Source of the DNA: Bacteroidota bacterium
GTDB taxonomy: Bacteria; Bacteroidota; Bacteroidia; JABEUT01
DNA: 63,127 bases
Direction: 5' to 3'
Assembly: GCA_013288345.1 (NCBI GenBank)
Contig: JABDCA010000015.1
Coordinates: forward strand, 1-63,127
This document shows positions 44,819 through 52,063 of the stretch, one piece after another; within the stretch, counting starts at the first letter, position 1, and the number at the start of each line of letters is the position of its first letter. A model generated the notes under the pieces. The model did not search any database. It saw nothing but the letters and a program-made list of their open reading frames with translations, and was not told the DNA's origin. A program made the position numbers and the translations under genes.

Positions 44819-45988
44819 ATGAAAAATTTGAGAAAATACAACCTAACATGTTCTGATTATTCTATGTCTGTTATAATGAGCAAAAAAGGCGGATCCCAGA
44901 TGATGGATACTAACAATCAAGGAACATTTAAACAGTTCCTTGATATGACAGTGCTGCATAAACATCATCTGGGGTTCAGCCTTTTCAATACAAATCCAAA
45001 AGCCCTAACTGATCCGGCTGAAATAGCAAAAAAATTAGGCAGATCATTTCGCTCTGCTGAAAAAGAAATTAAAGGAAATCAAACATTGAAAAAATATAAC
45101 GCCATGAAAACATTTGAGATAAAACGAATTCTGGTTCCAACCGATTTTTCTGAAACCGGTATGCTGGCCATTGAACATGCAGCTTTTTTAGCCAGGTTAA
45201 GTAAGGCTCACCTATACCTGCTGCATGTAATTGAATCCTTTGAGTATGCTTATAGCGAATTTGAGCCTGAAATAGCTGTTAAAGATGTGGAAAGTATAGA
45301 GGGTGCAGCGACTGAAAAGCTGGAAAAACTTGGGGCCAACCTCAGCAATCAATATGGAATAAATGTAAGCTCGTTAGTTAGTACAGGCCGGCCCGCATCA
45401 GGTATAAGCGGCATGGTTAAGGATCAGAATATAGACCTTATAGTTATGGGTACACATGGCGCTAAAGGTTTTGAAGAGTATATTATCGGTAGCAATGCAC
45501 ATAAAGTAGTTGACCTTTCCCCCTGCCCTGTTATTACGGTGCAAGCTTATGCTAAAAATATAGGCTTTACAAATATTGTTATGCCTATTGATGATTCACC
45601 ACATTCACGCCAAAAAGTAGATCACGTTGTTGCATTGGCCAAACTCTACGGTTCAAAAATTCACATTTTAGGCTTACTTGAAAACTTAGGGGAACTGGAA
45701 GAAAGGAAGTTTAACATTAAGTTGGATACCGTTGAGAATATCATTAAAAGCGCTGACTTGCCTTACGTGCGAAAACTGGTAACCGGCCATAATACTGCAG
45801 TGGAGGCCATGAAATATTCAGAAGAAGTGAATGCTGATTTGTTAGTAATAATGACAGATCATGAATCGCATTTACCAGGTGCATTTCTTGGCGCTTTAGC
45901 AAAACAAATAGTAAACCACTCCAAAGTACCGGTAATGAGCATCAGGCCAAAGGATGGCCTTTACGTTACCCATCAGGATATATTATAA
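44819..45988 (+). CDS. Tandem universal stress protein with unusual N-terminal extension
   Basis: A 389-residue protein with two UspA domains, about 97-245 (IKRILVPTDFSETGMLAIEH) and about 250-385 (NIVMPIDDSPHSRQKVDH). The first has the nucleotide motif G-x2-G-x9-G-S (GTHGAKGFEEYIIGS); the second lacks it. The first 95 residues (such as TFKQFLDMTVLHKHHLGFSL and DPAEIAKKLGRSF) are an extension I do not recognise. The start at 44819 is supported by AAGGAAG at 44808-44814, though Met96 (45104) would give a standard double-Usp protein. It sits amid receivers, so it may be a stress effector co-expressed with the relay. Confidence 0.85.
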   Translation: MKNLRKYNLTCSDYSMSVIMSKKGGSQMMDTNNQGTFKQFLDMTVLHKHHLGFSLFNTNPKALTDPAEIAKKLGRSFRSAEKEIKGNQTLKKYNAMKTFEIKRILVPTDFSETGMLAIEHAAFLARLSKAHLYLLHVIESFEYAYSEFEPEIAVKDVESIEGAATEKLEKLGANLSNQYGINVSSLVSTGRPASGISGMVKDQNIDLIVMGTHGAKGFEEYIIGSNAHKVVDLSPCPVITVQAYAKNIGFTNIVMPIDDSPHSRQKVDHVVALAKLYGSKIHILGLLENLGELEERKFNIKLDTVENIIKSADLPYVRKLVTGHNTAVEAMKYSEEVNADLLVIMTDHESHLPGAFLGALAKQIVNHSKVPVMSIRPKDGLYVTHQDIL

Positions 45989-46015
45989 AGAGTGATTTTC
46001 ATAATAAAGAGAGTG

Positions 46016-46462
46016 ATGGAAACGCATGCAAAATATAAAAAGAAAGCAGTAGCTAAGGAGAATGGAAAAATCATGTCAATCTTTTTAGTTGATGATGATC
46101 CATCCTATTTGTATCCATTGGGGTTTTATTTACAGAAGAACACTCCGCACATGGTATATTGTTACACCAGTGGAGAAGAGTGCTTGGGGAACATTTATCA
46201 TATTCCTGATATTATAATACTCGATTATAACCTTGATCCTGAAGCACCAAATGTTATGAATGGTCTTGAAGTTTTAAAAGAAGTAAAATACACTAGCCCT
46301 AAAACAAAAGTAGTTATGTTATCGGGCCGTGATACTGTTAAAGGCGTTATTGATTCAATGAAACTAGGCGCCTATACATACATTGTTAAAGATGTTGAGG
46401 CGCTGGCATCTCTGAAAAAGGTTATAGATACAATTGCCAATGAGAAAGCTAAAGATGACTGA
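46016..46462 (+). CDS. Stand-alone receiver protein of the GEEC/LDY group
   Basis: A 148-residue receiver without output domain or membrane helix. Phosphoacceptor Asp70 in DIIILDYNL, acidic SIFLVDDDPS, VVMLSGRD, Lys in YIVKDVE. Like its neighbour at 43642, the loop after the Asp is long (DPEAPNVMNG), and the GEEC motif has Cys57. ATG 46016 is chosen; a GTG at 45992 lies upstream and an ATG at 46073 (MSIFLVDDD) would give a minimal receiver, so up to 19 basic residues at the front are uncertain. Probably a diffusible partner of the anchored receivers. Confidence 0.87.
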   Translation: METHAKYKKKAVAKENGKIMSIFLVDDDPSYLYPLGFYLQKNTPHMVYCYTSGEECLGNIYHIPDIIILDYNLDPEAPNVMNGLEVLKEVKYTSPKTKVVMLSGRDTVKGVIDSMKLGAYTYIVKDVEALASLKKVIDTIANEKAKDD

Positions 46463-46503
46463 TTTTTAATTACACTTTCAATGGTGAATAAATATTTACT
46501 ATT

Positions 46504-46986
46504 ATGGGTAGTTCTGATAAAATAAAAATATTTCTTGTTGATGATGATGCAATGTTTATTGAATCATTGAGGCATTTGTTGTCAGAATACAGGACTGACG
46601 TCAGGTCTTTTACAAATGGTGAAGAATGTATTAGATATTTGGATGAAGAGCCTCAAATAGTTATACTTGATTATACCTTAAACAATACCTTAAACGGTGT
46701 GCAAGTGTTAAATAAAATAAAGCATACAAGCCCCGATACAGAGGTTATTATGTTATCAGGAGCCGGAAGTCATAATGTAAAAAGAGACACCCTAAAGTAT
46801 GGAGCTTATGATTTTATTGAAAAGGGCGAAGGTGCAGCAGTTATAGTAACTAAAGAGGTAAAACAGTTGTGTGATGAAATTGAATCCTCGAAAACAATGA
46901 AAAAAGAAAACAATAGAATATTGAAGATAAATGCTGCTATCATTATATTGTTTATACTAATATTTATCCTTACGAGGATAAAATAA
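46504..46986 (+). CDS. Third receiver-domain protein with C-terminal transmembrane anchor
   Basis: A 160-residue protein: receiver at 5-128, then a basic stretch (TMKKENNRILKI) and a final helix at about 139-157 (NAAIIILFILIFILTRIK) that reaches almost to the C-terminus. Phosphoacceptor Asp56 in QIVILDYTL, acidic FLVDDDAMF, VIMLSGAG and Lys in FIEKGE are present; GEEC has Cys42. The architecture is the same as at 43642 and 44157. No output domain. Confidence 0.87.
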   Translation: MGSSDKIKIFLVDDDAMFIESLRHLLSEYRTDVRSFTNGEECIRYLDEEPQIVILDYTLNNTLNGVQVLNKIKHTSPDTEVIMLSGAGSHNVKRDTLKYGAYDFIEKGEGAAVIVTKEVKQLCDEIESSKTMKKENNRILKINAAIIILFILIFILTRIK

Positions 46987-46990
46987 AATG

Positions 46991-46996
46991 AGGAGG
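46991..46996 (+). promoter_or_regulatory. Perfect Shine-Dalgarno AGGAGG that fixes the start of the next gene
   Basis: AGGAGG at 46991-46996 stands 6 bases before ATG 47003, whereas the in-frame ATG at 46988 has the AGGAGG inside its coding stretch. The start is therefore set at 47003. Strong Shine-Dalgarno sites are rare in Bacteroidota. Confidence 0.7.
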
Positions 46997-47002
46997 CTAC
47001 AA

Positions 47003-47368
47003 ATGAAAATTCTTGTTGTTGATGATGATCAAATGATGCTTGCAGCAATTTCGAAAAAGCTGAAAGATAAGGCGTATGAAGTATCTACTACTACAGATGC
47101 AGTGGAAGCGCTAAAAATATTATCTGATGAGAAAATAGATCTGGTAATAAGTGATGTTATAATGCCGTGCATTTCAGGGCTAACATTTGTATCTATGTTA
47201 AAGAATTTCTATTTTAGTAAGGTTCCTTTAATCTTGATCTCATCATATAATCAGGATAACCTGATTTTGATGGCACATAGTATGGGAGCCAGTTACTTTA
47301 TTGCTAAACCAATTGATTATGATCATTTGTTTTTAAAGATCAGGGAATTTACAAGCGATATTAATTAA
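47003..47368 (+). CDS. CheY-like single-domain response regulator
   Basis: A minimal 121-residue receiver. MKILVVDDDQMMLAAISKKL begins the domain; phosphoacceptor Asp51 in LVISDVIMPCISG, Ser pair in ILISSYNQD and Lys in FIAKPIDYD complete the site. It lacks the GEEC motif and long loop of the neighbouring receivers and is closer to ordinary CheY/Spo0F-like proteins, so it may be the partner of the MASE1 kinase that starts 42 bases downstream. The start is chosen from the Shine-Dalgarno site before it. Confidence 0.92.
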   Translation: MKILVVDDDQMMLAAISKKLKDKAYEVSTTTDAVEALKILSDEKIDLVISDVIMPCISGLTFVSMLKNFYFSKVPLILISSYNQDNLILMAHSMGASYFIAKPIDYDHLFLKIREFTSDIN

Positions 47369-47410
47369 TGCCACACACTACTACAAAATAAAAACTACAG
47401 GAGTTTATAT

Positions 47411-49129
47411 ATGACAGATATAATTTCTTCTATGCCACACCGTATATTTAAAATAGCGGTGGTGGCTATTGTTTATTATTTTGCTGCCAGGCTAGGCCTG
47501 CTTATGGAACTTGGTAATACTAATGCTTCACCGGTTTGGCCACCATCAGGCATAGCATTCAGCACACTTGTATTATTTGGTATTGATTTGTGGCCTGGTA
47601 TAATGCTAGGCGCTTTTATAGTTAATGTAGTTGTCTTTCACCTGAATAGCACAATGAGCCTTCCTGTTATAGTACTTTCATCGGCAGGCATATGCATCGG
47701 TAATACACTTGAGGCCGTATTTGGGTATTATCTTATAAAGAAATTTAATTGCGACCATATCTTGGGACAAACAAGAGATTTCGCATTGTTCTTTGTTGTG
47801 GCTCTGGTAATATGTCTGGTGAGCAGTATCATTGGCCCTCTAATGCTATGTCTCACTAAAATCATTCATTGGTATGAATATTTTCCGGTATGGTTTACCT
47901 GGTGGACAGGTGATGTATCGGGCATTGTAATAGTTGCCCCTGCATTATTTGCCTGGTGGAGGCCAAAAAGAAAAAAGTGGAACCTGCAAACTATCATTGT
48001 AGTTGTTTTATTGTTTGTAGTGCTTGGTATTTACCTGCAAGCAGTTTTTGGCAATTGGCTGCCACTATGGCCTAATAAAACAAAAATATTTTTAATCTTC
48101 TTCATTATAACATTGTGCGTATTTAGTATGAGCCAGCGCCAGTTATCTATTGTATCTATTGTCGTTTCTTCATTTTCAATTATAAGTACAATACACTTAA
48201 CAGGCCCATTTATTGGTGCCTCAATGAACGATTCGCTTCTTTCACTGCAGGTATTTTTATGCGTAATTTCAATAACTATGATGTTTTTAAGCACCACCCT
48301 TAATGAAAGACGCGAAAAAGAAGATGAACTGAAAGAAGCGAATCTTACGTTGGAACTGAAAGTAACCGAGCGTACTTTAACATTGCAAAAACAACAGGAA
48401 GAATTAAAGGCAGCAAACAGACAACTGGTTGAAAAAACAAGGGAACTTGAGTATGTAAATAAGGAGTCGCGCTCGTTTGCACATGCCGTTTCACATGACT
48501 TGCGTGAACCTTTGCGAACCATTGCCAGTTATCTTCAGCTTATTGAAGAAAGGTATAAAAACAAACTTGATAGTGACGCCAATATATTCATTGACTTTGC
48601 AGTTGATGGGGCAAAGCGCATGAATGTACTTATTGACGATATGCTTACCTATTCGCGCATCGAGCATAGCCAAAGCCCATTTAGCGATGTTGACCTTAAC
48701 GATGTGCTTGAGATAGTAAAAAACAATCTGCATACAAGCATTCAGGAAAGCAATGCAAGAATTATTGTAGATTCAAGCTTACCTGTTATTATTGCCGATC
48801 ATTCGCAAATGGTACAATTATTGCAGAATATTATTGACAACGGCCTGAAATATAAAAATGCAGAAACGCCCGAAATACATATTAAAGTGGCTAAGCTTGA
48901 GGACTTTTGGCAATTTTCAATTACCGATAATGGTATAGGAATAGCTAAAGATTATTACGAGCGTATTTTTGTGATATTTCAACGTTTACATACCCGCGAA
49001 CAATACGAAGGCACCGGAATAGGCCTTGCTATTTGCAAGCGTATCATTGAAAAGCATGGTGGCAAAATTTGGGTTGAATCTATAGAGGGTAAAGGGAGCA
49101 CGTTTTATTTTACTATAAAAGATAGCTAG
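47411..49129 (+). CDS. MASE1-domain membrane histidine kinase
   Basis: A 572-residue sensor kinase. Residues about 10-300 are eight or so membrane helices of the MASE1 type (YYFAARLGLLMELGNTNASP, VWPPSGIAFS). A coiled coil (about 303-345) leads to HisKA with His362 in VSHDLREPLRT and a HATPase (IIDNGLKY, TDNGIGIA, EGTGIGLAICKRIIEKHGG). The kinase core matches that of the PAS kinase at 38771. No receiver is fused, so its phosphate must go to separate receivers, of which five lie just upstream. AGGAG at 47399-47403 precedes the start by 7 bases. Last gene of the island. Confidence 0.92.
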   Translation: MTDIISSMPHRIFKIAVVAIVYYFAARLGLLMELGNTNASPVWPPSGIAFSTLVLFGIDLWPGIMLGAFIVNVVVFHLNSTMSLPVIVLSSAGICIGNTLEAVFGYYLIKKFNCDHILGQTRDFALFFVVALVICLVSSIIGPLMLCLTKIIHWYEYFPVWFTWWTGDVSGIVIVAPALFAWWRPKRKKWNLQTIIVVVLLFVVLGIYLQAVFGNWLPLWPNKTKIFLIFFIITLCVFSMSQRQLSIVSIVVSSFSIISTIHLTGPFIGASMNDSLLSLQVFLCVISITMMFLSTTLNERREKEDELKEANLTLELKVTERTLTLQKQQEELKAANRQLVEKTRELEYVNKESRSFAHAVSHDLREPLRTIASYLQLIEERYKNKLDSDANIFIDFAVDGAKRMNVLIDDMLTYSRIEHSQSPFSDVDLNDVLEIVKNNLHTSIQESNARIIVDSSLPVIIADHSQMVQLLQNIIDNGLKYKNAETPEIHIKVAKLEDFWQFSITDNGIGIAKDYYERIFVIFQRLHTREQYEGTGIGLAICKRIIEKHGGKIWVESIEGKGSTFYFTIKDS

Positions 49130-49214
49130 TAAGTCTGAAAAAGAGCTTTATAGCCTTTAAAAGACTATTACAAATTATCTTTTGCCGGAATATGGGATTT
49201 TTCCCTATTTCTGT

Positions 49215-49222
49215 TATTTTTG
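49215..49222 (+). promoter_or_regulatory. -7 promoter box of the PDH genes
   Basis: TATTTTTG matches TAnnTTTG and lies 21 bases before the pdhA start codon, the short-leader spacing common here. No clear -33 was found. Confidence 0.4.
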
Positions 49223-49243
49223 TAGTTCATATACCATAGACTT

Positions 49244-50263
49244 ATGGATAAAGTTGCCGAGAAAAAAAAGACTGCCGATACGTTTTCGAAAGAACAATAC
49301 CTGAAATGGTATGAAATTATGCTGTTGATGCGCAGGTTCGAAGAGAGAGCGCAGCAGGCATATATTCAACAACAAATACGTGGTTTTTGCCACTTGTATA
49401 TTGGCCAGGAAGCTGTTGCTGCCGGAGCTGTAAGTGCCATAAGGCCAGATGATAACATGATTACCGCTTATCGCGACCATGCTCACCCGATAGCTAAAGG
49501 TACCGACCCGAAATATATAATGGCGGAACTATTTGCCAAGGCTACCGGTTGTTCAAAAGGTAAAGGCGGCTCAATGCACATGTTCGATGTAAAGAACAGG
49601 TTTTTTGGCGGGCATGGTATTGTTGGCGGACAAGTACCACTTGGTGCAGGCTTAGCTTTTGCTGATAAGTATAATAATAAAGACAGGGTTACCCTTTGTT
49701 CGATGGGCGACGGTGCTGTTAGGCAAGGGGCTTTTCACGAAGCACTAAACATGGCCATGACATGGAAATTGCCTGTAATATTCATTATTGAGAACAACCA
49801 TTATGCTATGGGTACCTCGGTAGAGCGTACCAGTAACGTAACTGAATTATATAAATTAGGTAGCGCATTTGACATGCCTTCGTTTGCAGTAGATGGTATG
49901 CGCTGCGAAGCAGTACACGAAGCTATTGCCAGCGCAGCAGAACGCGCGCGTAAAGGTAACGGCCCAACACTCTTAGAAATAAAAACATATCGCTATCGCG
50001 GTCACTCTATGAGCGACCCTGCTACCTACCGTACTAAGGAAGAGGTAGAAGAATACAAAGCCAAGGACCCAATTGAACATACCCTTGACATACTTAAAAA
50101 GAACAAGTGGATAACTGATGCACAGGTAGAAGCAACAGAAGCAAAGATTAAGAAACAGGTAGAAGAAGCAGTAAAATTTGCTGACGAATCGCCTTACCCC
50201 GATGTTTCGGAACTATATAAAGATGTGTATGTGCAGAGCGACTACCCATATATAATGGATTAA
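49244..50263 (+). CDS. pdhA: Pyruvate dehydrogenase E1 component, alpha subunit
   Basis: Thiamine-diphosphate enzyme subunit, 339 residues, that decarboxylates pyruvate and, with the beta subunit, acetylates the E2 lipoyl group. The TPP-binding motif starts at GDGAVRQGAFHEALNMA near residue 153 and ends in IIENN about 30 residues later. The phosphorylation-loop equivalent YRGHSMSDPATYR is present near 249. CHLYIGQEAVAAG is a family mark. The gene is followed 20 bases on by the E2 gene; the beta subunit is not between them and must lie elsewhere. Confidence 0.95.
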   Translation: MDKVAEKKKTADTFSKEQYLKWYEIMLLMRRFEERAQQAYIQQQIRGFCHLYIGQEAVAAGAVSAIRPDDNMITAYRDHAHPIAKGTDPKYIMAELFAKATGCSKGKGGSMHMFDVKNRFFGGHGIVGGQVPLGAGLAFADKYNNKDRVTLCSMGDGAVRQGAFHEALNMAMTWKLPVIFIIENNHYAMGTSVERTSNVTELYKLGSAFDMPSFAVDGMRCEAVHEAIASAAERARKGNGPTLLEIKTYRYRGHSMSDPATYRTKEEVEEYKAKDPIEHTLDILKKNKWITDAQVEATEAKIKKQVEEAVKFADESPYPDVSELYKDVYVQSDYPYIMD

Positions 50264-50283
50264 TGCCTCCTAAAAATTAAATT

Positions 50284-51555
50284 ATGGCCGAGATAATACG
50301 AATGCCCAAACTTAGCGACACCATGACAGAAGGTGTTGTGGCACAATGGCACAAAAAAATTGGCGATACGGTTAAAAATGGCGAACTGATTGCAGATATC
50401 GAAACTGATAAGGCTACTATGGAGTTTGAGTCATTTCAGGAAGGTACATTACTTTATATAGGTGTAGAAAAAGGCAAAACAGCTCCGGTAGATTCTATAC
50501 TCGCAATTGTTGGTAAACCAAACGAAGATATAAAGGCCTTAATTGAAGGAGAAGCTAAAAAAGCACCCGCGGCAGAAGTAAAGAAAGATGAGCCTGTTGC
50601 GCAACCTAAAGCAGAAGAACAGCCTAAAGTAGCCGCAAGCACATCTGTTCCGGCTCAACAACCTGTACAAACTTCAGTTGTTACATCAAGTACTCCTAAA
50701 GTATCTGAGAACGGACATAGTAAAGTATCGCCGTTAGCTAAAAAAATGGCTAAGGACCGTAATGTAAATACTGCATTTATTAAAGGCAGTGGTGATGGCG
50801 GACGTGTTATAAAAAGAGATATTGAGAATTTTTCGGGCGGAGCGCCTCAGTTTACGGGTGTTGAAAGCTATACAGAAGAGCCTGTATCGCAAATGCGTAA
50901 AACCATTGCCCGTCGCTTAGCAGAAAGCAAGTTCTCTGCCCCACATTTTTACCTTACTATGGAAATGGTAATGGACGAAATGATGAAAGCAAGGGAATCA
51001 ATAAATGGTGTTGCGCCCGTAAAAATATCATTCAACGACCTTATTGTAAAAGCTGTGGCCATGGCACTTCGCAGCCACCCGAAAGTGAATGCATCCTGGA
51101 GAGGCGATACCATACGTTACAATAAACACATACATATTGGTATAGCTGTGGCAGTAGAAGAAGGCCTACTGGTACCTGTTGTACGTTTTGCTGATGGTAA
51201 AACCCTGTCGCAAATTTCTACTGAAACAAAAGCTTATTCGCAAAAGGCAAAAGAGAAAAAATTACAACCTGCCGACTGGGAAGGAAATACATTTACCATA
51301 TCTAATCTGGGAATGTTTGGCATAGAAGAGTTTACTGCCATTATTAATCCACCTGATGCATGTATTATGGCTATAGGTGGAATAAAAGAAACGGCTATTG
51401 TAAAAGATGGCAGGCTGGAGCCCGGACACACTATGAAAATAACCTTATCCTGCGACCATAGAGCAGTTGATGGAGCAACTGGAGCAGCCTTCCTTCAAAC
51501 TTTCAAACATTTTATGGAAAATCCTGTTTTGTTGTTAGGAATGCAAAGCATTTAA
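50284..51555 (+). CDS. pdhC: Dihydrolipoamide acetyltransferase (PDH E2)
   Basis: Core of the pyruvate dehydrogenase complex, 423 residues; passes acetyl from lipoamide to CoA. One lipoyl domain (1-78) with lipoylated Lys43 in ETDKATMEFES, an Ala/Pro/Lys/Glu/Gln-rich linker (about 85-145), a subunit-binding domain (VSPLAKKMAKDRNVN) and the acetyltransferase domain with catalytic His392 in CDHRAVDGATG. One lipoyl domain rather than two or three is within the family range. Co-transcribed with pdhA. Confidence 0.95.
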   Translation: MAEIIRMPKLSDTMTEGVVAQWHKKIGDTVKNGELIADIETDKATMEFESFQEGTLLYIGVEKGKTAPVDSILAIVGKPNEDIKALIEGEAKKAPAAEVKKDEPVAQPKAEEQPKVAASTSVPAQQPVQTSVVTSSTPKVSENGHSKVSPLAKKMAKDRNVNTAFIKGSGDGGRVIKRDIENFSGGAPQFTGVESYTEEPVSQMRKTIARRLAESKFSAPHFYLTMEMVMDEMMKARESINGVAPVKISFNDLIVKAVAMALRSHPKVNASWRGDTIRYNKHIHIGIAVAVEEGLLVPVVRFADGKTLSQISTETKAYSQKAKEKKLQPADWEGNTFTISNLGMFGIEEFTAIINPPDACIMAIGGIKETAIVKDGRLEPGHTMKITLSCDHRAVDGATGAAFLQTFKHFMENPVLLLGMQSI

Positions 51556-51595
51556 ACCTTTTACTTTTTAAAACGTCAAACTAAAAAATACAAAT

Positions 51596-51958
51596 ATGAA
51601 AAAACTCATTTTAACCTTCGGAATTATTCTTGCAAGCATAGTTACAATGCAGGCACAGGAAAAGATCAGCCCAACAGATAAAGTGCTGAATGAATATACA
51701 AGTGTAGCACAACTTACCCCGGACCAGGTAACTAAAGTACGCCCTATGTTTGATGCATTTTATGCAACAAGGAAAGACAATAAAGAAAAATATGCCAATA
51801 ACGAGGATGGATTGAAAGCTGCTAATAAAGCAAACAGACAGAACCTTAAGGCACAGTTAAAAACCATGTTAACTGCCGATCAAATACAAAAGATCGAGGA
51901 TTACCAGAAAGCGAAAAAAGAACGCAGTAGGAATAACGGAGCTGCAAACCAGGAATAA
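51596..51958 (+). CDS. Small Spy/CpxP-like periplasmic protein
   Basis: A 120-residue exported protein. Signal peptide about 1-20 (ILASIVTMQAQ), then an all-helical chain with two LTxxQ motifs (LTPDQ near 37, LTADQ near 93), the mark of the Spy/CpxP chaperone-like group, and a charged C-terminal tail (KAKKERSRNNGA). It may buffer envelope stress; the link to the PDH genes 40 bases upstream is probably only read-through. A strong terminator follows 5 bases after the stop. Confidence 0.8.
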   Translation: MKKLILTFGIILASIVTMQAQEKISPTDKVLNEYTSVAQLTPDQVTKVRPMFDAFYATRKDNKEKYANNEDGLKAANKANRQNLKAQLKTMLTADQIQKIEDYQKAKKERSRNNGAANQE

Positions 51959-51963
51959 AACTG

Positions 51964-51989
51964 AAACCCCGCAATTTGCGGGGTTTTTT
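51964..51989 (+). terminator. Strong intrinsic terminator after the Spy-like gene
   Basis: AAACCCCGCA-ATT-TGCGGGGTTT (51964-51986) is a 10-bp perfect stem followed by a T-run (to 51989). It ends the pdhA-pdhC-spy-like unit. The stem is symmetrical, but the opposite strand lacks a gene ending here. Confidence 0.9.
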
Positions 51990-52039
51990 ATTAACCTTTT
52001 TTAAGAGTATCAGCTACTACTGGCATTGGCAGATTATAA

Positions 52040-52047
52040 TACTTTTG
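52040..52047 (+). promoter_or_regulatory. -7 promoter box of the DUF5686 gene
   Basis: TACTTTTG matches TAnnTTTG and lies 16 bases before the ATG at 52064, so the leader would be about 10 bases. No -33 element at normal distance. Confidence 0.4.
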
Positions 52048-52063
52048 TGCCAATGCATATTAA

